Assembly: GCF_002575655.3 (NCBI RefSeq)
Contig: NC_053035.3
Location: 505,826,601-505,890,600, forward strand
Direction: 5' to 3'
From: Aegilops tauschii subsp. strangulata
Taxonomy: Eukaryota; Streptophyta; Magnoliopsida; Poales; Poaceae
Length of the DNA stretch: 64,000 nucleotides
Shown: piece by piece, positions 44,321 through 55,800 of the stretch
Position numbering within the stretch: position 1 is the first letter of the stretch
Layout of the letters: each line of letters begins with the position of its first letter
Translations under genes and position numbers: made by a program
Notes under the pieces: model-generated
Told to the model about the DNA's origin: nothing
The model's input: the letters and a program-made list of their open reading frames with translations, nothing else
Database searches by the model: none

Positions 44321-47063
44321 TTGGATGGAGTAACATATACATCCTCAAACAGTGCAACTTGATGGGTGGACGCATGACTTGGCGATAGATGATGCCTGTC
44401 TGATGACGTTCAGTTACTTTTATTATTTTGAGATTAGGAAGGAATTAGCTGCTAGCTCATGGTTTACTTTTGTTTTGTTCGTTTATACTATACCGGGAGG
44501 AAGGAATAAAGGAGCCATGCATCTACATCATGCACCTTAGGTAACATATATATCTGATTAGAGATGACATATGACAGTGATATCGATTAGTAAAAACAAT
44601 TTAACGTGCCCGTTGATATCAGTGGCTACAGTCGAAAGAGTCATTTACTGGTAACAAGTTGTTCATTAAAACTATAGAAGTTGGTATTAAAAAAATATCA
44701 TTGACGTCTCCGTCAATATGATGACGGCTCAATCGATTCTCGTGTAGTGTCTCTATCTCTGCTGGAATTGATTTAAGTCATTTCAGCCAGGGGCAATGCA
44801 TTTTCCTTTTTGTCGTGTTTTTGTTGATATTTGCTCTGGTGTTGCACCAGACTAGTATGCATGAAATAATTTATGTTTATGTAGTATAGGTCAACTGCAT
44901 GGTACTCAACCATGAATAGCAAAAGGAGATACCCCAGAGTAAGCAACAAGGGCCCAATAGTGCTAATTAATTAATTAAGCTATCATATTTTTGCGAAAAT
45001 AATTAGGCTATCATTAACATGGCCAATGAAACAAAGAGTGCTAATATAAAATTAGTCGGCAAGGACTTAAGCAATAAATATTTGCCTGGGTGGATGCCAT
45101 TATATATATAAGAGTATATTCTTTCCTTCTTTTTGTTTGACCACGATGTTGTCTGATTGGCTACAAGGCACATGGTTGATTTCGGAAGAAAACAACCGAG
45201 CGCTTCTTTCCATCTGCCATGCTAAGACGGATAACCAAGTGTGTGATCAAAATGGAGATGTGTTACCGCTAGCTGCGGGTGGGTCTAGACGAAGGAGGGA
45301 GGGATTCCAATGAATGTTGTGGGAGGATACCACAGATCAATCCGCCGTAGCTTGCAGAGAAATATAGGAATCAAGGTGATGTCCATAACGGTAACAAATA
45401 GGATGCAACGATGTGGGAAGGCGGTTTCGCTTAGGAGATAGATAGGGTTAAGGTTGGCCTAAGTGTAGGTTGGTGCCAAGGCTGCCCCTGGATGGATGAT
45501 CACCCAAGACACGCAAATAAGATGAAATGAACGACAAAAATGAATGAGTAAAGGGTTTGGTGGCATATAAACAGGCAACCAATCGACCAACTAGCTAGGT
45601 GGAAGGTAACGGGTTGTAATTTGCGTGCTCAGGTTAAAAATAGTGTGTACGAGCACGTGGCCGCCACACCTCGGCGTGCCTTGGGCTTGTATCCGCCCCT
45701 GGATGGATGGTCATCTGAGGCACACGTAAATAAGTCGAAAGTGAACGACAAAAACGGATGAGTAAAGGGCTTGGCGGCGTATAAATAGCTAGGCAATCAG
45801 CTAGTTAGCTAGATGGAAGGGGGCGGGTTGTAATTTTCTTTAAATGTTGCTTCTATGAAATATATGGACAATACAGGGAAGGTGAAGATAATTTAGTTGA
45901 CGGATTAATCGAGGATGAATTCCAATTAATGTGAGTGGATGGATATCGTGGGTGTATGCCATTACATAGGAGTGTATTCTTTTATTTCCTTTTATTTGAT
46001 CATAATGAGGGTGTACATTGTGTGAACCAATGTATTCCGTCGGTCCAAAAACAACCTGAGTGCTTCTTATTCTTCTAGTGTCATGGTGTAAGAGGAATTA
46101 CCAAGTGGGCGATTGAAATGGCGATGCGAGATGGCTAGTTGCGGGCCAGTGTACATGAAGGAGGAAGGAACAGCGATGATATGGAAAGAAGTAAGGCGAT
46201 GTCTTTACCCATGACGCGATATGATGTGGTGGTGGAGGGGGAGAGACTTTTAACGCGAGTTACTTATTTGTAATAACATATAGACAATACATTATAACAA
46301 AACGAAGTTAATTTAATTACGCGAGGACTAATCAGGATTGAAGTGAGCGAGAGGAATGCCCATGGCCATCGTCGCGGGTACATGCAACTTGGGTGAATTA
46401 GCAAGGAGGCAGCGTGGTGAAAGAAAACAAAGGATGCCCGGAAGTCAGCATATATAGGAGCCAGCCAGCCAGCTGCAGGTCGATGCTATGAGCCAAAGAA
46501 ACAAATTGAACTTTGTTGGGAGTGTGTGATGTCGTCTTGTGCCTTCACCGTCATTGGGATTAAGTAATTAGATTTTGGTTTTGACGCAAGATACTAGCTA
46601 AGCTAGTTTATTAGCTAGTATATGAGGTTGGTGATTAGGACGGGTAGATGGCGATGGATGGATCCATCGTCACAAAGAGGAGGAGGAGGAAGAGGAAGCA
46701 GTAGAAGTAGAAGTAGAAGAAGAAGAAATGGAATGATTGGTGGAGTGGAGTGGATGGAAACTGGTTAGCGGCAGTAGTAGATCCATGCATGTGCATTATT
46801 CCCTGGTACGATAATATATGACGTTTTAGCGGTTACTAGAAAGAAACATAAGAGCGTTTAGATGATTCTTATGTACTAGTGTTCATTCGTTGGTCTGTTT
46901 CACTTGTGTTGAATGCAAAAGAAAGTAAAGGTAAAACAGACAAACAAATTCACCTGCAAAAGAAACAAAGAAACAAAGAAACAAAAAACGAAGGAAGGAA
47001 CATGGGTGGGTGGCAGCGTAGGAATGGAGTAGGCTTTTTTTTTTTGCTGGCTGGTAGTACTAG
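44321..47063. other. Upstream intergenic region of the CCT gene with local duplications
   Basis: No gene is supported. Two duplicated pairs are visible: about 45090-45300 with 45945-46170, and about 45480-45640 with 45690-45840 (the latter starting CCCCTGGATGGATG). A purine-rich AGG/AGA tract lies at 46676-46731. Confidence 0.5.
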
Positions 47064-47065
47064 TA

Positions 47066-47334
47066 CTCCCTCTGGTGTTTTTTACTCTGCGTATTAGATT
47101 TGTTGTCTAAAGTCAAACTTTACTTAGTTTGATCAAATTTATATTAAAAAAATGTGAACATCTATAATACGTGATAAATATCTAACATGAAAATATAATC
47201 CAAGATGGATCTAATGATATTGGTTTGTTGTTATGTGAATGTTGATAATTTTTTTGTGTAAACTTGGTTAAGCTTTGGCGAGTTTGACTTGAGACAAACC
47301 TAGTGTACAGAGTAAAAAAGACCGAAGAGAGGAC
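47066..47334. mobile_element. MITE with Stowaway-like ends (269 bp)
   Basis: Left end CTCCCTCTGGTGTTTTTTAC and right end, inverted, GTCCTCTCTTCGGTCTTTTT. Both are followed inward by TTACTCTG and by AAGTCAAAC. TA is present at 47064-47065 and 47335-47336. It lies about 350 bp upstream of the TATA box of the CCT gene. Confidence 0.8.
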
Positions 47335-47681
47335 TAGTAAACACTGTAGCAGGCAGTGTACGGGCAGTGGGGAGAGAGAGAGAGTGTCCATCCATCCATC
47401 CATCCATGTGACTGGCTGTTCTGGCCTGGCTCACTGATTGAAGAAGAAGAAGTTTACATAGATAGATAGAGAGATAAGAGTAAGTGTGAGCATCCTAGTT
47501 GTTTACCAGCGGCAAGAGCCAGCCCAAGCCCAGCACCAGCAGCACCGCGTTGGCGTTGGCGTTGGCGTTGTGAACTTGTGATGTGATGGATGGAGACACC
47601 ACCGTGGCTTTTCTTTTCTTTGTCCCTTTCTTCTTCCTCCTCCGCCCGCCCGCCGCTCTTTCTTCTTCCCCTGCTCCTGCC

Positions 47682-47688
47682 TATAAAT
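47682..47688 (+). promoter_or_regulatory. TATA box of the CCT gene
   Basis: TATAAAT in a C-rich setting. Transcription would start near 47712-47716, giving a 5' UTR of about 220 nt rich in CT and CCATCC. Confidence 0.6.
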
Positions 47689-47937
47689 CCCGCCTGCGGA
47701 GGCCTCCATCCTTTCCAATCTCTCCCAACCCCATTCCATTCCTTCATTCACCCTCCCCTCCACAACCTACTCATCTCATACATAGAGAAGAGGCAGAGAG
47801 ATATAGAGTGGGGAAGAAAGTGAGCAGCTAGGTCCAGGTCCAGGTCCAGCCACCCTCCCCTCCCCGCCGGCCTACACAGACAACAACCCACCCATCCACA
47901 GATCCATCCGTCCTTCCTTTCTTCCTACACAAACAAG

Positions 47938-50900
47938 ATGTTCGCCGACGCCGGCTTCAGCTTCTCCGCCTACTCTTCTTCGCCGCCGGGGCCGGCCTAC
48001 TCCTACTCCTACTCATACTCTTCTTCCCCCACAGTCTTGTCCCACCCACACCCCGACCACTCCTCCTTCTCCTCTCCACCATCCTCCGCTGCTCCGGCGC
48101 AACCGCCGCCGCCACCTCTGCCTCTCCCTCTCCCTCTCCTGCACCAACAACATCAACATCAGCATCAGCATCAAGCCGCCGCCGCTGTTGCTACTGCATC
48201 CAACGACGACGACGACGACGCCATGTACCACCACCTCGTGAGTACCGTTCCCCTGCCATCTTGATCTTATTTGCATACATGCCACTGCACTGCACTGCAC
48301 CAATCTCCTCTCCTCTCCTCTCCTCTCCTGCATCAGATCGGTTGTTTCTAGTACGGAGTACTATTCTGTTGCATCAACAAAAGAAAAGAAAAAAGGCTTT
48401 GCTTTTAGCACAGCAGTAACTTGTATTTTTTCTGTATTCTGATTCTGCTTCTTGGCTGCAATTCAATTTTGGACATCAATTAGAAGGTGGTCTCTCAAAT
48501 TGGTTGCTGCACCACTTCCACTTGTAAGGCCGCCGCCGCCAATTCTTCTCTTCTCCACTCGGTTCCTCTCCGTGGAGACAAATTATAATGTCGCTTTCTT
48601 TCCTTCCGCCTTCTTGTTTACATCGACGGCCTGTTGGAGCAAAGACTATCAACTCTCCAGTATTATATGGACGAGCAATGAAATGAAAGGGCTAGACTGG
48701 AAACAACCTCCCTCCCTTTAGATTAGATCCATCTCCCATTTTAAATAGTACCCATCCACTAATTAACAAGGGAATGATAACATCTCCAATACTTACTGCC
48801 CACCTTTAGTTAACCACTCATTGGTTCCTCCATCCTTGTTTCCTTTACTTTACTTTTCTTGTTGCAGATATAATATCTATCTATGTATGTACAAAGTGCT
48901 ACTCCTACTTTACTTCCTGTCATCAACATGCATCAATCACACTGTCACACACACAAGCTGCAAGCACATTTTTAGCTACTGATAGATAAAGATTGCTTAC
49001 CATGTCTTGATATAACATAGTAATTACTACTAGTACAGTATTCATACGTCAACGTCCAGCAACACTGCCATACAAAAAGTAGCCATCCATCAAACACCTA
49101 ATTTTTGCCTAATTTATCAGCACCATGTCATAAATCCTCATGACCCTAGCTCAATGCTTTTATTTTATGTAAAGAAATATCCCAGATAACACTTGCTCAT
49201 GTTGGCTACAGCTTTGAATCTTCTTCTTCTCACACAAAGGCTTTAGCTGCCAGGTCACAAGGAGGGGCTCAGATATTTTTTAACTCGCTCACCTTTAGGC
49301 TTTAGCTGCCCTGCCAAATTGAAGAGAGGGATGGAATTAGGTTGGCCAAATTGGAGGAGATGCCACTGTCCTGTCCTGTCCTGTCCATGGGCGGCGGCAT
49401 ATGCTCTTCTCTGCTCTGCCCTGCTCTCATGTGGTGTGGTGGTAGCAATAGCAAAGCATGACAGGGACTTGGCGTCAGTTCACATGTGCACCCACACTAG
49501 AATACAACAGCAAATAGTACATGCATGCGGCCATAGATGCTACTCCCCACTCATCAAAACAATTCTCTACTGCTACCACTTGCCTTTTTATTTTCACTCT
49601 TCTTCTTTTTATTTCATTTTATTTACTGAATGAATGAATTGCCCTGCTGTTTAGTTCTCTTCTTCCGTTCCACTCTTCTTCCTTTTTATGTTTTTTACTG
49701 AATGACTGAATTGCCACTGTTGTTCAGTTCATTGTTATTTGCAGAAATTGAGTAGCTGCTTTGATTCATTCTGGGTGCCAGAAATTAAGTGTTTCTAGTA
49801 GGACTAAATATTTTGTTTCATGTATGGAAAAAAATAATCAACAGGGAGACATGGGGCAGCCATCCCTGATATCAGAGTATGACCTGGGAGCAGAAGGCGA
49901 CCTGTTCAAGGCTCCGGAGCCCATAATCGAGGAGCCGCTGCTGGCCCTCGACCCGGTCGCCGCCGCCATCTCGATGATGTCCGGCGGGGACAACGCCATG
50001 GACGACAGCATCAAGGTCTCCGACATGGGGCTGAGCGAGGTGCTGTACGAGTGCGAGAAGGAGCTCATGGAGAAGTCGGCCATCGAGGAGACCATTTCCG
50101 AGCTGCTGGACGTCAAGATCCCCATGCTGCAGGTCGAGGACGTCCCCGGGGAGCTCAGGGCCTCCTCATCATCGACAGTTGCCGCCGGCACCGGCGAGTG
50201 CTCGCTCCAGAAGAGCGTCAGCTCCGGGTGCCTCAGCTCGGGCGACTGGATGAACGGGTCGGCGGTGAGGCCCAACTTCCTCGACTTCCAAGGGCTCGAC
50301 TTCGAGGCCGCCTTCGGGCTCCGGCGAGCCTACAGCGAGGGTGACATTCAGGTATGATACTAGCATGATGATCATCTCCTTTCTCTCTCTCTCCCTGTTG
50401 CACCACACAAACACAACACTAGATGGAGATGGAAATGGAATTATTGCTGTGACAAGCACCACTGATCGACCTTTCACCTTTGTGTCTCCAAGTGAGCACA
50501 GCTGTCGACAAAAGACACGATGAGTGCACAAGACAAACCTAAAAGGCGTCGCTTTCTCATGGCATTGGACAAAAACTTGTCACTGTACATGTACTAAAAT
50601 CAATGGTGTGATTTGCTCGACATGAAAAGGTTATACTATAGAAGATAAAAGCTAGTATGATATGAAGGAAGGAGAGGCATGTGATCTCAGAGGTTACTAA
50701 TTCTGCCCAAAGCCACCTTTCCCTTAACGGCCTCCTCAATGCTTTAGCTGACAGTAGAGCGCATATATACCTACCCTGCACACTCACCACTAGCATAGCT
50801 ACTTGCTGTGTGGTGTCTTTCGAGTTTCTTAGTTTTTTCGACACGCGAGATACTAGCAATGTGTTTTCTTCCTGGTCATGTGTTTAGGTAGGAATAAGTT

Positions 50901-51342
50901 CAATTTTTGTATGAGGATATGCAATTTGCAAGGCTAATATTTTTACCTTTTTTTGACAGAAGCTTGGTGCCAATACCCCTCGGCCTGGGATCGCGGCAAA
51001 TGTGCAGGCATCTGGTGAGAGGCTTGTGACCATCAGCGACCTGAAAAGCGAGGAGAGGAAGCAGAAGCTCAACAGGTACAGGAAGAAGAAGATTCAGAGG
51101 AACTTTGGCAGAAAGATCAAGGTACGTACACAAACTAATCTCTCTTCCTTTTCTTCTTCTACTAGCTACGTAGTACACAGGAAATTCAGCAAGAACATGG
51201 AAGAAGATGAGATAGTGATGCATGTGTTTCGCTTCTGTTTTTGCAGTATGCTTGCAGGAAGGCTCTGGCTGACAGCCAGCCGAGGGTGCGAGGGAGGTTC
51301 GCCAAGATGGACGACGGCGACATGCTCAAGCCCAGGAAGTAG
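47938..51342 (+). CDS. CCT-motif family protein (putative transcriptional regulator), 4 exons
   Basis: Exons are 47938-48237, 49845-50351, 50960-51121 and 51247-51342. All introns are GT-AG and phase 0 (donors GTGAGT, GTATGA, GTACGT), giving 354 aa. Residues 1-100 are low complexity (Ser/Tyr, Pro, His/Gln, Asp runs). Residues ~103-270 hold conserved blocks EYDLGAEGDLFKAPEPIIEE, LYECEKELMEKSAIEETISE, PNFLDF and AYSEGDIQ. The C-terminal CCT motif is residues 302-343 (RKQKLNRYRKKKIQRNFGRK in exon 3, then YACRKALADSQPRVRGRFAK in exon 4), with the intron inside the motif. There is no B-box or response-regulator domain, so it is a CCT-only (CMF) protein. The central blocks recall the CIA2/CIL and ASML2 groups. 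CCT motifs act in nuclear targeting and in complexes with NF-Y; a role in light, flowering or sugar signalling is family knowledge, not shown here. A possible extra 30-nt exon at 49745-49774 would keep the frame. Confidence 0.92.
48306..48330 (+). repeat. (CTCCT)n tract in intron 1 of the CCT gene
   Basis: A pyrimidine pentamer repeated about five times, 70 bp after the first donor. Confidence 0.85.
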
Positions 51343-51720
51343 ACGGGGCCATGCATGGAGGCCGCCGCGAAGCCGATGAGGAGGGAAGACAAAGGTTGTT
51401 GCAAGGAGGGAATTAAGCTGCTGCCAGTGGCTTTGTTGGCGTCTAGAAGCTTCTAGGGTCATGGCTGCCGTGCCGCGCTGCGCCGCCCGTCGGAATTCAT
51501 TTCAGTCGCTCCATCAAATCTGTTCCGTTCCTTCGGGTGACATTTTCATTCTATCTTTTCTGCGTTCGTTTGTACTAGTAGTAGTGATAATAATATGATG
51601 GCCCTCCTCCCTGTGGTGTGGTGCAAGAGAGTGGAGAGCCAGGCTCCTCTTCTGTGTACAAAGGCTTGAACTTGAAGTTGGTGCTAAATAAATAAAACCC
51701 AGGCCCCTCTCTTGTCTCTT
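51343..51720 (+). terminator. 3' UTR and polyadenylation signals of the CCT gene
   Basis: Two overlapping AATAAA hexamers lie at 51687-51696, about 345 nt after the stop, preceded by T/G-rich sequence. The opposite-strand open frame here has no recognisable motif and is not called. Confidence 0.6.
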
Positions 51721-52600
51721 GCTTGCCTGCCGCCATGTAATAATGTTGTTGTTGCTATGAATAATCCTAGTAGTAGTACTCTTGTGACGATGATGGTTGG
51801 TGAAGTGCTTGCTTTCAACAAGAAGAGAGTTTTCTCTTGTGTCTTCAGCCAAAACAAACTGGCCTATCAGTCTCAAGGCCCCAACTTTCAACCCAAAACT
51901 ATGTCCTTTTATGTCGACAGACAAGCTTTCTCAACTTTCTAACATCAGTTTTATGATTGTGGGACTATCATCGTGACGCGCCTATTTTATAACATCTACA
52001 GAAAATCAGCCAAAATACATAAAAGTTGGTCCAACAAACAATTAAACAGGCAAATTTGGGTGGGACAGGGCTATCATAATCCGTCGCTAATGAACTAGGG
52101 ACAATCATGCTGGGAGAGTAATTCCTTTGTTGTATTTATTAATAAGGGGTGCATTTGTAACACAAACTCTTCTTCTCTCTTTCTTAATTAATATACAGGC
52201 AAATCTTTTACCTCCGTTTTAAAAAAAACCCACCTCAACAAGCATGCCCAGAACTATCTATCTAGATTGTATCGTTGTATATCTGTTTATCAGCGATAAT
52301 TTATTAGCGTTTATGCAAGTATAGACTTGATGTCACAATTTTAAGAAACAAGGGCGAAAATTGCGACTTCGAAAGGTGAAAGCAGTCGAGTAAACAACAT
52401 TTGGCCCCCATCCTCTAAGCCCCCCAAAAAGCATCTCACACCAAGGAACGAAAACGAAATTAAAATGGACATCCGGCTACAGTGACAGTGCAAAAATGCA
52501 GAGAATGTAGGCCTGAATTGGAGGACACATGAAAACAAACAAACATCCATCAAAATCAAGCGCCTGAAGGCGACGGTTTGATTTGAACATCACGATTGCT
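51721..52600. other. Spacer between the convergent CCT and NDPK genes
   Basis: AT-rich with no gene, TE end or notable repeat recognised. The two genes are transcribed towards each other, so their 3' ends face this spacer. Confidence 0.5.
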
Positions 52601-52804
52601 CGGTGCACGCTCTATAATATTCAAAGGTACAAACAAACTCTTTAGATTTCTTCGGGCCTTATTGCATCAGAACAAGACAAGGGCAAGGGCGACACCGACT
52701 GAAAGGTCGCCCGGGTCGCGGTGTTATTGCACTCTGCCATGGTCTAGAGGCGATTACGGAAAGGGACTGGAGCTTCTTTGGCTCTTCTGAAGACGATGCA
52801 GCGC

Positions 52805-55800
52805 TTAGTTCACACCGTAGATCCACTTCTCCTCGTTGCTGGTGTAAGAGACCAGCTCCTTGGGCTGGAACCAGAGTGCGATCTCGTCCTTGGCCGTCTC
52901 CGGGCCATCGCTCCCGTGGATGATGTTTCTGACGTTCAGACGACGGAATGAAGAATGTGAGCACAAAGGAATTATTCTGGGAGTGCATGATGGCATTCAA
53001 GAAATGCGGAATCGAACCTACATCAGGTCTTTCTTTTTTTGTTTCAGTCTTGTCTATTCTAAAAGACTGAAACTAAGCAGTGATGAGTGCAAATGATGGA
53101 TGATTAGATGCATGGACACACTTTTCTGAATGAGTGCAAATAATGGATCATAGCTAGCTGGGCCTACTGAAGAGAGAATGAAGCATACCTCCCAACAACA
53201 ACAGCAAGGTCACCCCTGATGGTTCCTGGCTCAGATTTCGATGGGTCCGTGGCACCGATCAGCTTCCTCCCGTACTTGATAACGCCCTCTCCTTCCCATA
53301 CCTTCAGAATATGGAACAGATTAATAAACTGAAAGTTGGCGGCAAACACAGGGTTATTTGTGTACGGACAAAAGATGGGGGGATTTGATTACCATGGCAA
53401 GCACGGGACCGGAGCTGAGGAAGTCGCACAGTCCACTGAAGAAAGGTCTTTCCTTGAGATCATGGTAGTGCTTCTCGGCAAACTGCTTGGATGGAACCAC
53501 CAGCTTGATGGCAACAAGCTTGTACCCTTTTCTCTCGAATCGGGACACTATCTCAGAAATCTGTTGCCAAAGAGAAAAGATACAGAGACATCCATCATGA
53601 TACAGTAGGAAATTAAAGACATGTATATGGAGAGAACACTTTTTGTATCCTGAAAATCAGGGGTATTTCCCTGGCTCTGTTCTTAGAATGAAACCAAATG
53701 TCACAGCCCTTGTTGGCTAACGGCGCTACGGCAAAGGATAAAAGAGGTTTGAAACAAACTGCGACCCTCACTGCATAACAGCAACATCTTCTACCCGAAC
53801 ACCTGACATGGGGGAGAACACTAAACAGTAGAAAACTTGCGATGGACTGCATATTTTGGTCTTACAGGATTGTGATGGGCATGGGCTATGTATTTTGGTT
53901 TTAAGGGATTGTGATGGGCTGTGCGCAGTTTTGTTTAAAGGGATTGTGATGGGCTGTGCGCAGTTTGGTTTTAAGGGATTGTGATGGGCTGTGCGCAGTT
54001 TGGTTTTAAGGGATTGTGATGGGCTGTGCGCAGTTTGGTTTCAAGGGATTGTGATGGGCTGTGCGCAGTTTGGTTTCAAGGGATTGTGATGGGCTGTGCA
54101 TTTTGGTTTAAAAGGATTGTGATGGGCTGTGAATTTTGGGATTGTGATGGACTGTGCGCAGTTTGGTTTTAAGGGATTGTGATGGGCTGCACGTTTGGGA
54201 ATCTGATGGGCTGTGTATTTTTGCATTTTGGATTTAAGGAATTATGATGGGCTGAATGGTGGAACTGGATTTGCACATCAGCCTGACTGTAACTAGAAGC
54301 ATGCCTAGCCTTATTACCAAACCTTGTTTGTGAAGCATAATGGGCTAGTGGCCCCCTACTACCGATGCTACCGAAATAAGGAAAGGCCGCCAGGGTCCAA
54401 CAAGATAGAATAGTAAGGTTTCTCTCCAAACCCCCAAGCTTGTCCTAGGCTCCTAGCTAGGTGGTGTGCCTTTATTATTATATAATATACAGATAGATCC
54501 AAAAGGATCCAAGGCTAGGTACAACATTAGTTGTTAATGGTGGTCTATAACAGATCTCAAGAAATGCTGTCGGTGCACGAAACAGAATATGTTAGCATTT
54601 CAAGTCCAGGAATGGGTCTACGATTCAATTGACCTATTCATATATGGGCTACATATATTTGGTTTTAGTGATGGGCTGCATATATTTTTTTGATTTTAGG
54701 TGGATTTGCATATCAGCCCAACTGTAACTAGAAGCAAGCCTAGCACTAATACCAGACCATGCTTTTGAAGCATAATAGGCTAATGCATCCTGCACGCCTA
54801 CTTATCGATGCAACCGAAGTAATACCAAAAAAAATGCAAATGGGAACCAAGTGTATGGGATTAGTTGTTAATGGTTAGCTGAGAAGAGATCTAAAGGACA
54901 ATGTCGGTGCACGGAAAAATAGAATATGTGTTGTCAATGACGGATCTGTACTAGTATATATGTATTATGTACTTCTAACGTATCAAAATATAAGATGTTT
55001 TTGACACTGTCATAGTGTCAAAAAAATGTACTTCCTCCATATCAAAATATAAGATGTTTTTGACACTGTCATAGTGTCAAAAAAAAAAGTCTTATATTTT
55101 GATACAGAGGGAGTACGAAATGGCACAAGACGTCAAGTACGACCACAGGCAGGGCCAGGGGCATACATGCTGAACTGATTGGTTGGTACTCACGGGGCCT
55201 CTACTATTATAGAAGAGTAAGGTTTGTTTCCAAACCCCCCCAAAAAAAAATCCTAGTTAGGTGGAGTGCCACTATTATTATACTCCATCCATTCCAATAT
55301 ATAAGGTGTATTAGTTTTTTCAGAAGTCAAACATGTCCAGGTTTCACCGAGTTATTAGAAAAAGTATGAATATCTACAATAATACCAAATTTGTATCATG
55401 ATATCCATCATGAAAAGCATTTTCATATCTTATTTATTTTCTATTGTAGATGTGTTGATATTTTATTCTATATAATCTTGGTCAAACATTCATATGTTTG
55501 ACTTTCACGAAAACCGATGCACCGTGTATTCTTAAACGGAGGGAGCATAATATAGAACCAAATGGGATCCAAGAGCAGGAGATTAGATTGTTAATGGTTA
55601 GCCTAGAACAGATGTGAACGACAATGTATGTCGTGTGTGGGCGGGAATAGAATAGGCGAGCGTGTCTAGTCGACGAAATGGAATCGCGATTCGACTGATG
55701 TATAGCTGTATGCGTGTATCTACGGACATGGCATAACCGCACAAGGCGTCGACTGAGGCCTCAACTGCAACTGTAGGAGCATAAAAACATAACCAGGGAG

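Larger units (their letters stand above)
54240..55660. repeat. Diverged direct duplications in NDPK intron 4
   Basis: Three related blocks are visible at about 54250-54600, 54700-54950 and 55195-55660. Shared markers are ATTTGCA(C/T)ATCAGCC with AACTGTAACTAGAAGCA, TAGTAAGGTTT-TCCAAACCCCC, AGCTAGGTGG-GTGCC-TATTATTATA, and TTAGTTGTTAATGGT with TGTCGGTGCACG. The third block contains a MITE. Confidence 0.7.

Noticed and set aside
51514..51924. 136-codon minus-strand frame downstream of the CCT gene
   Set aside because: It is antisense to the 3' UTR and polyadenylation region, with low-complexity translation and no recognised domain.
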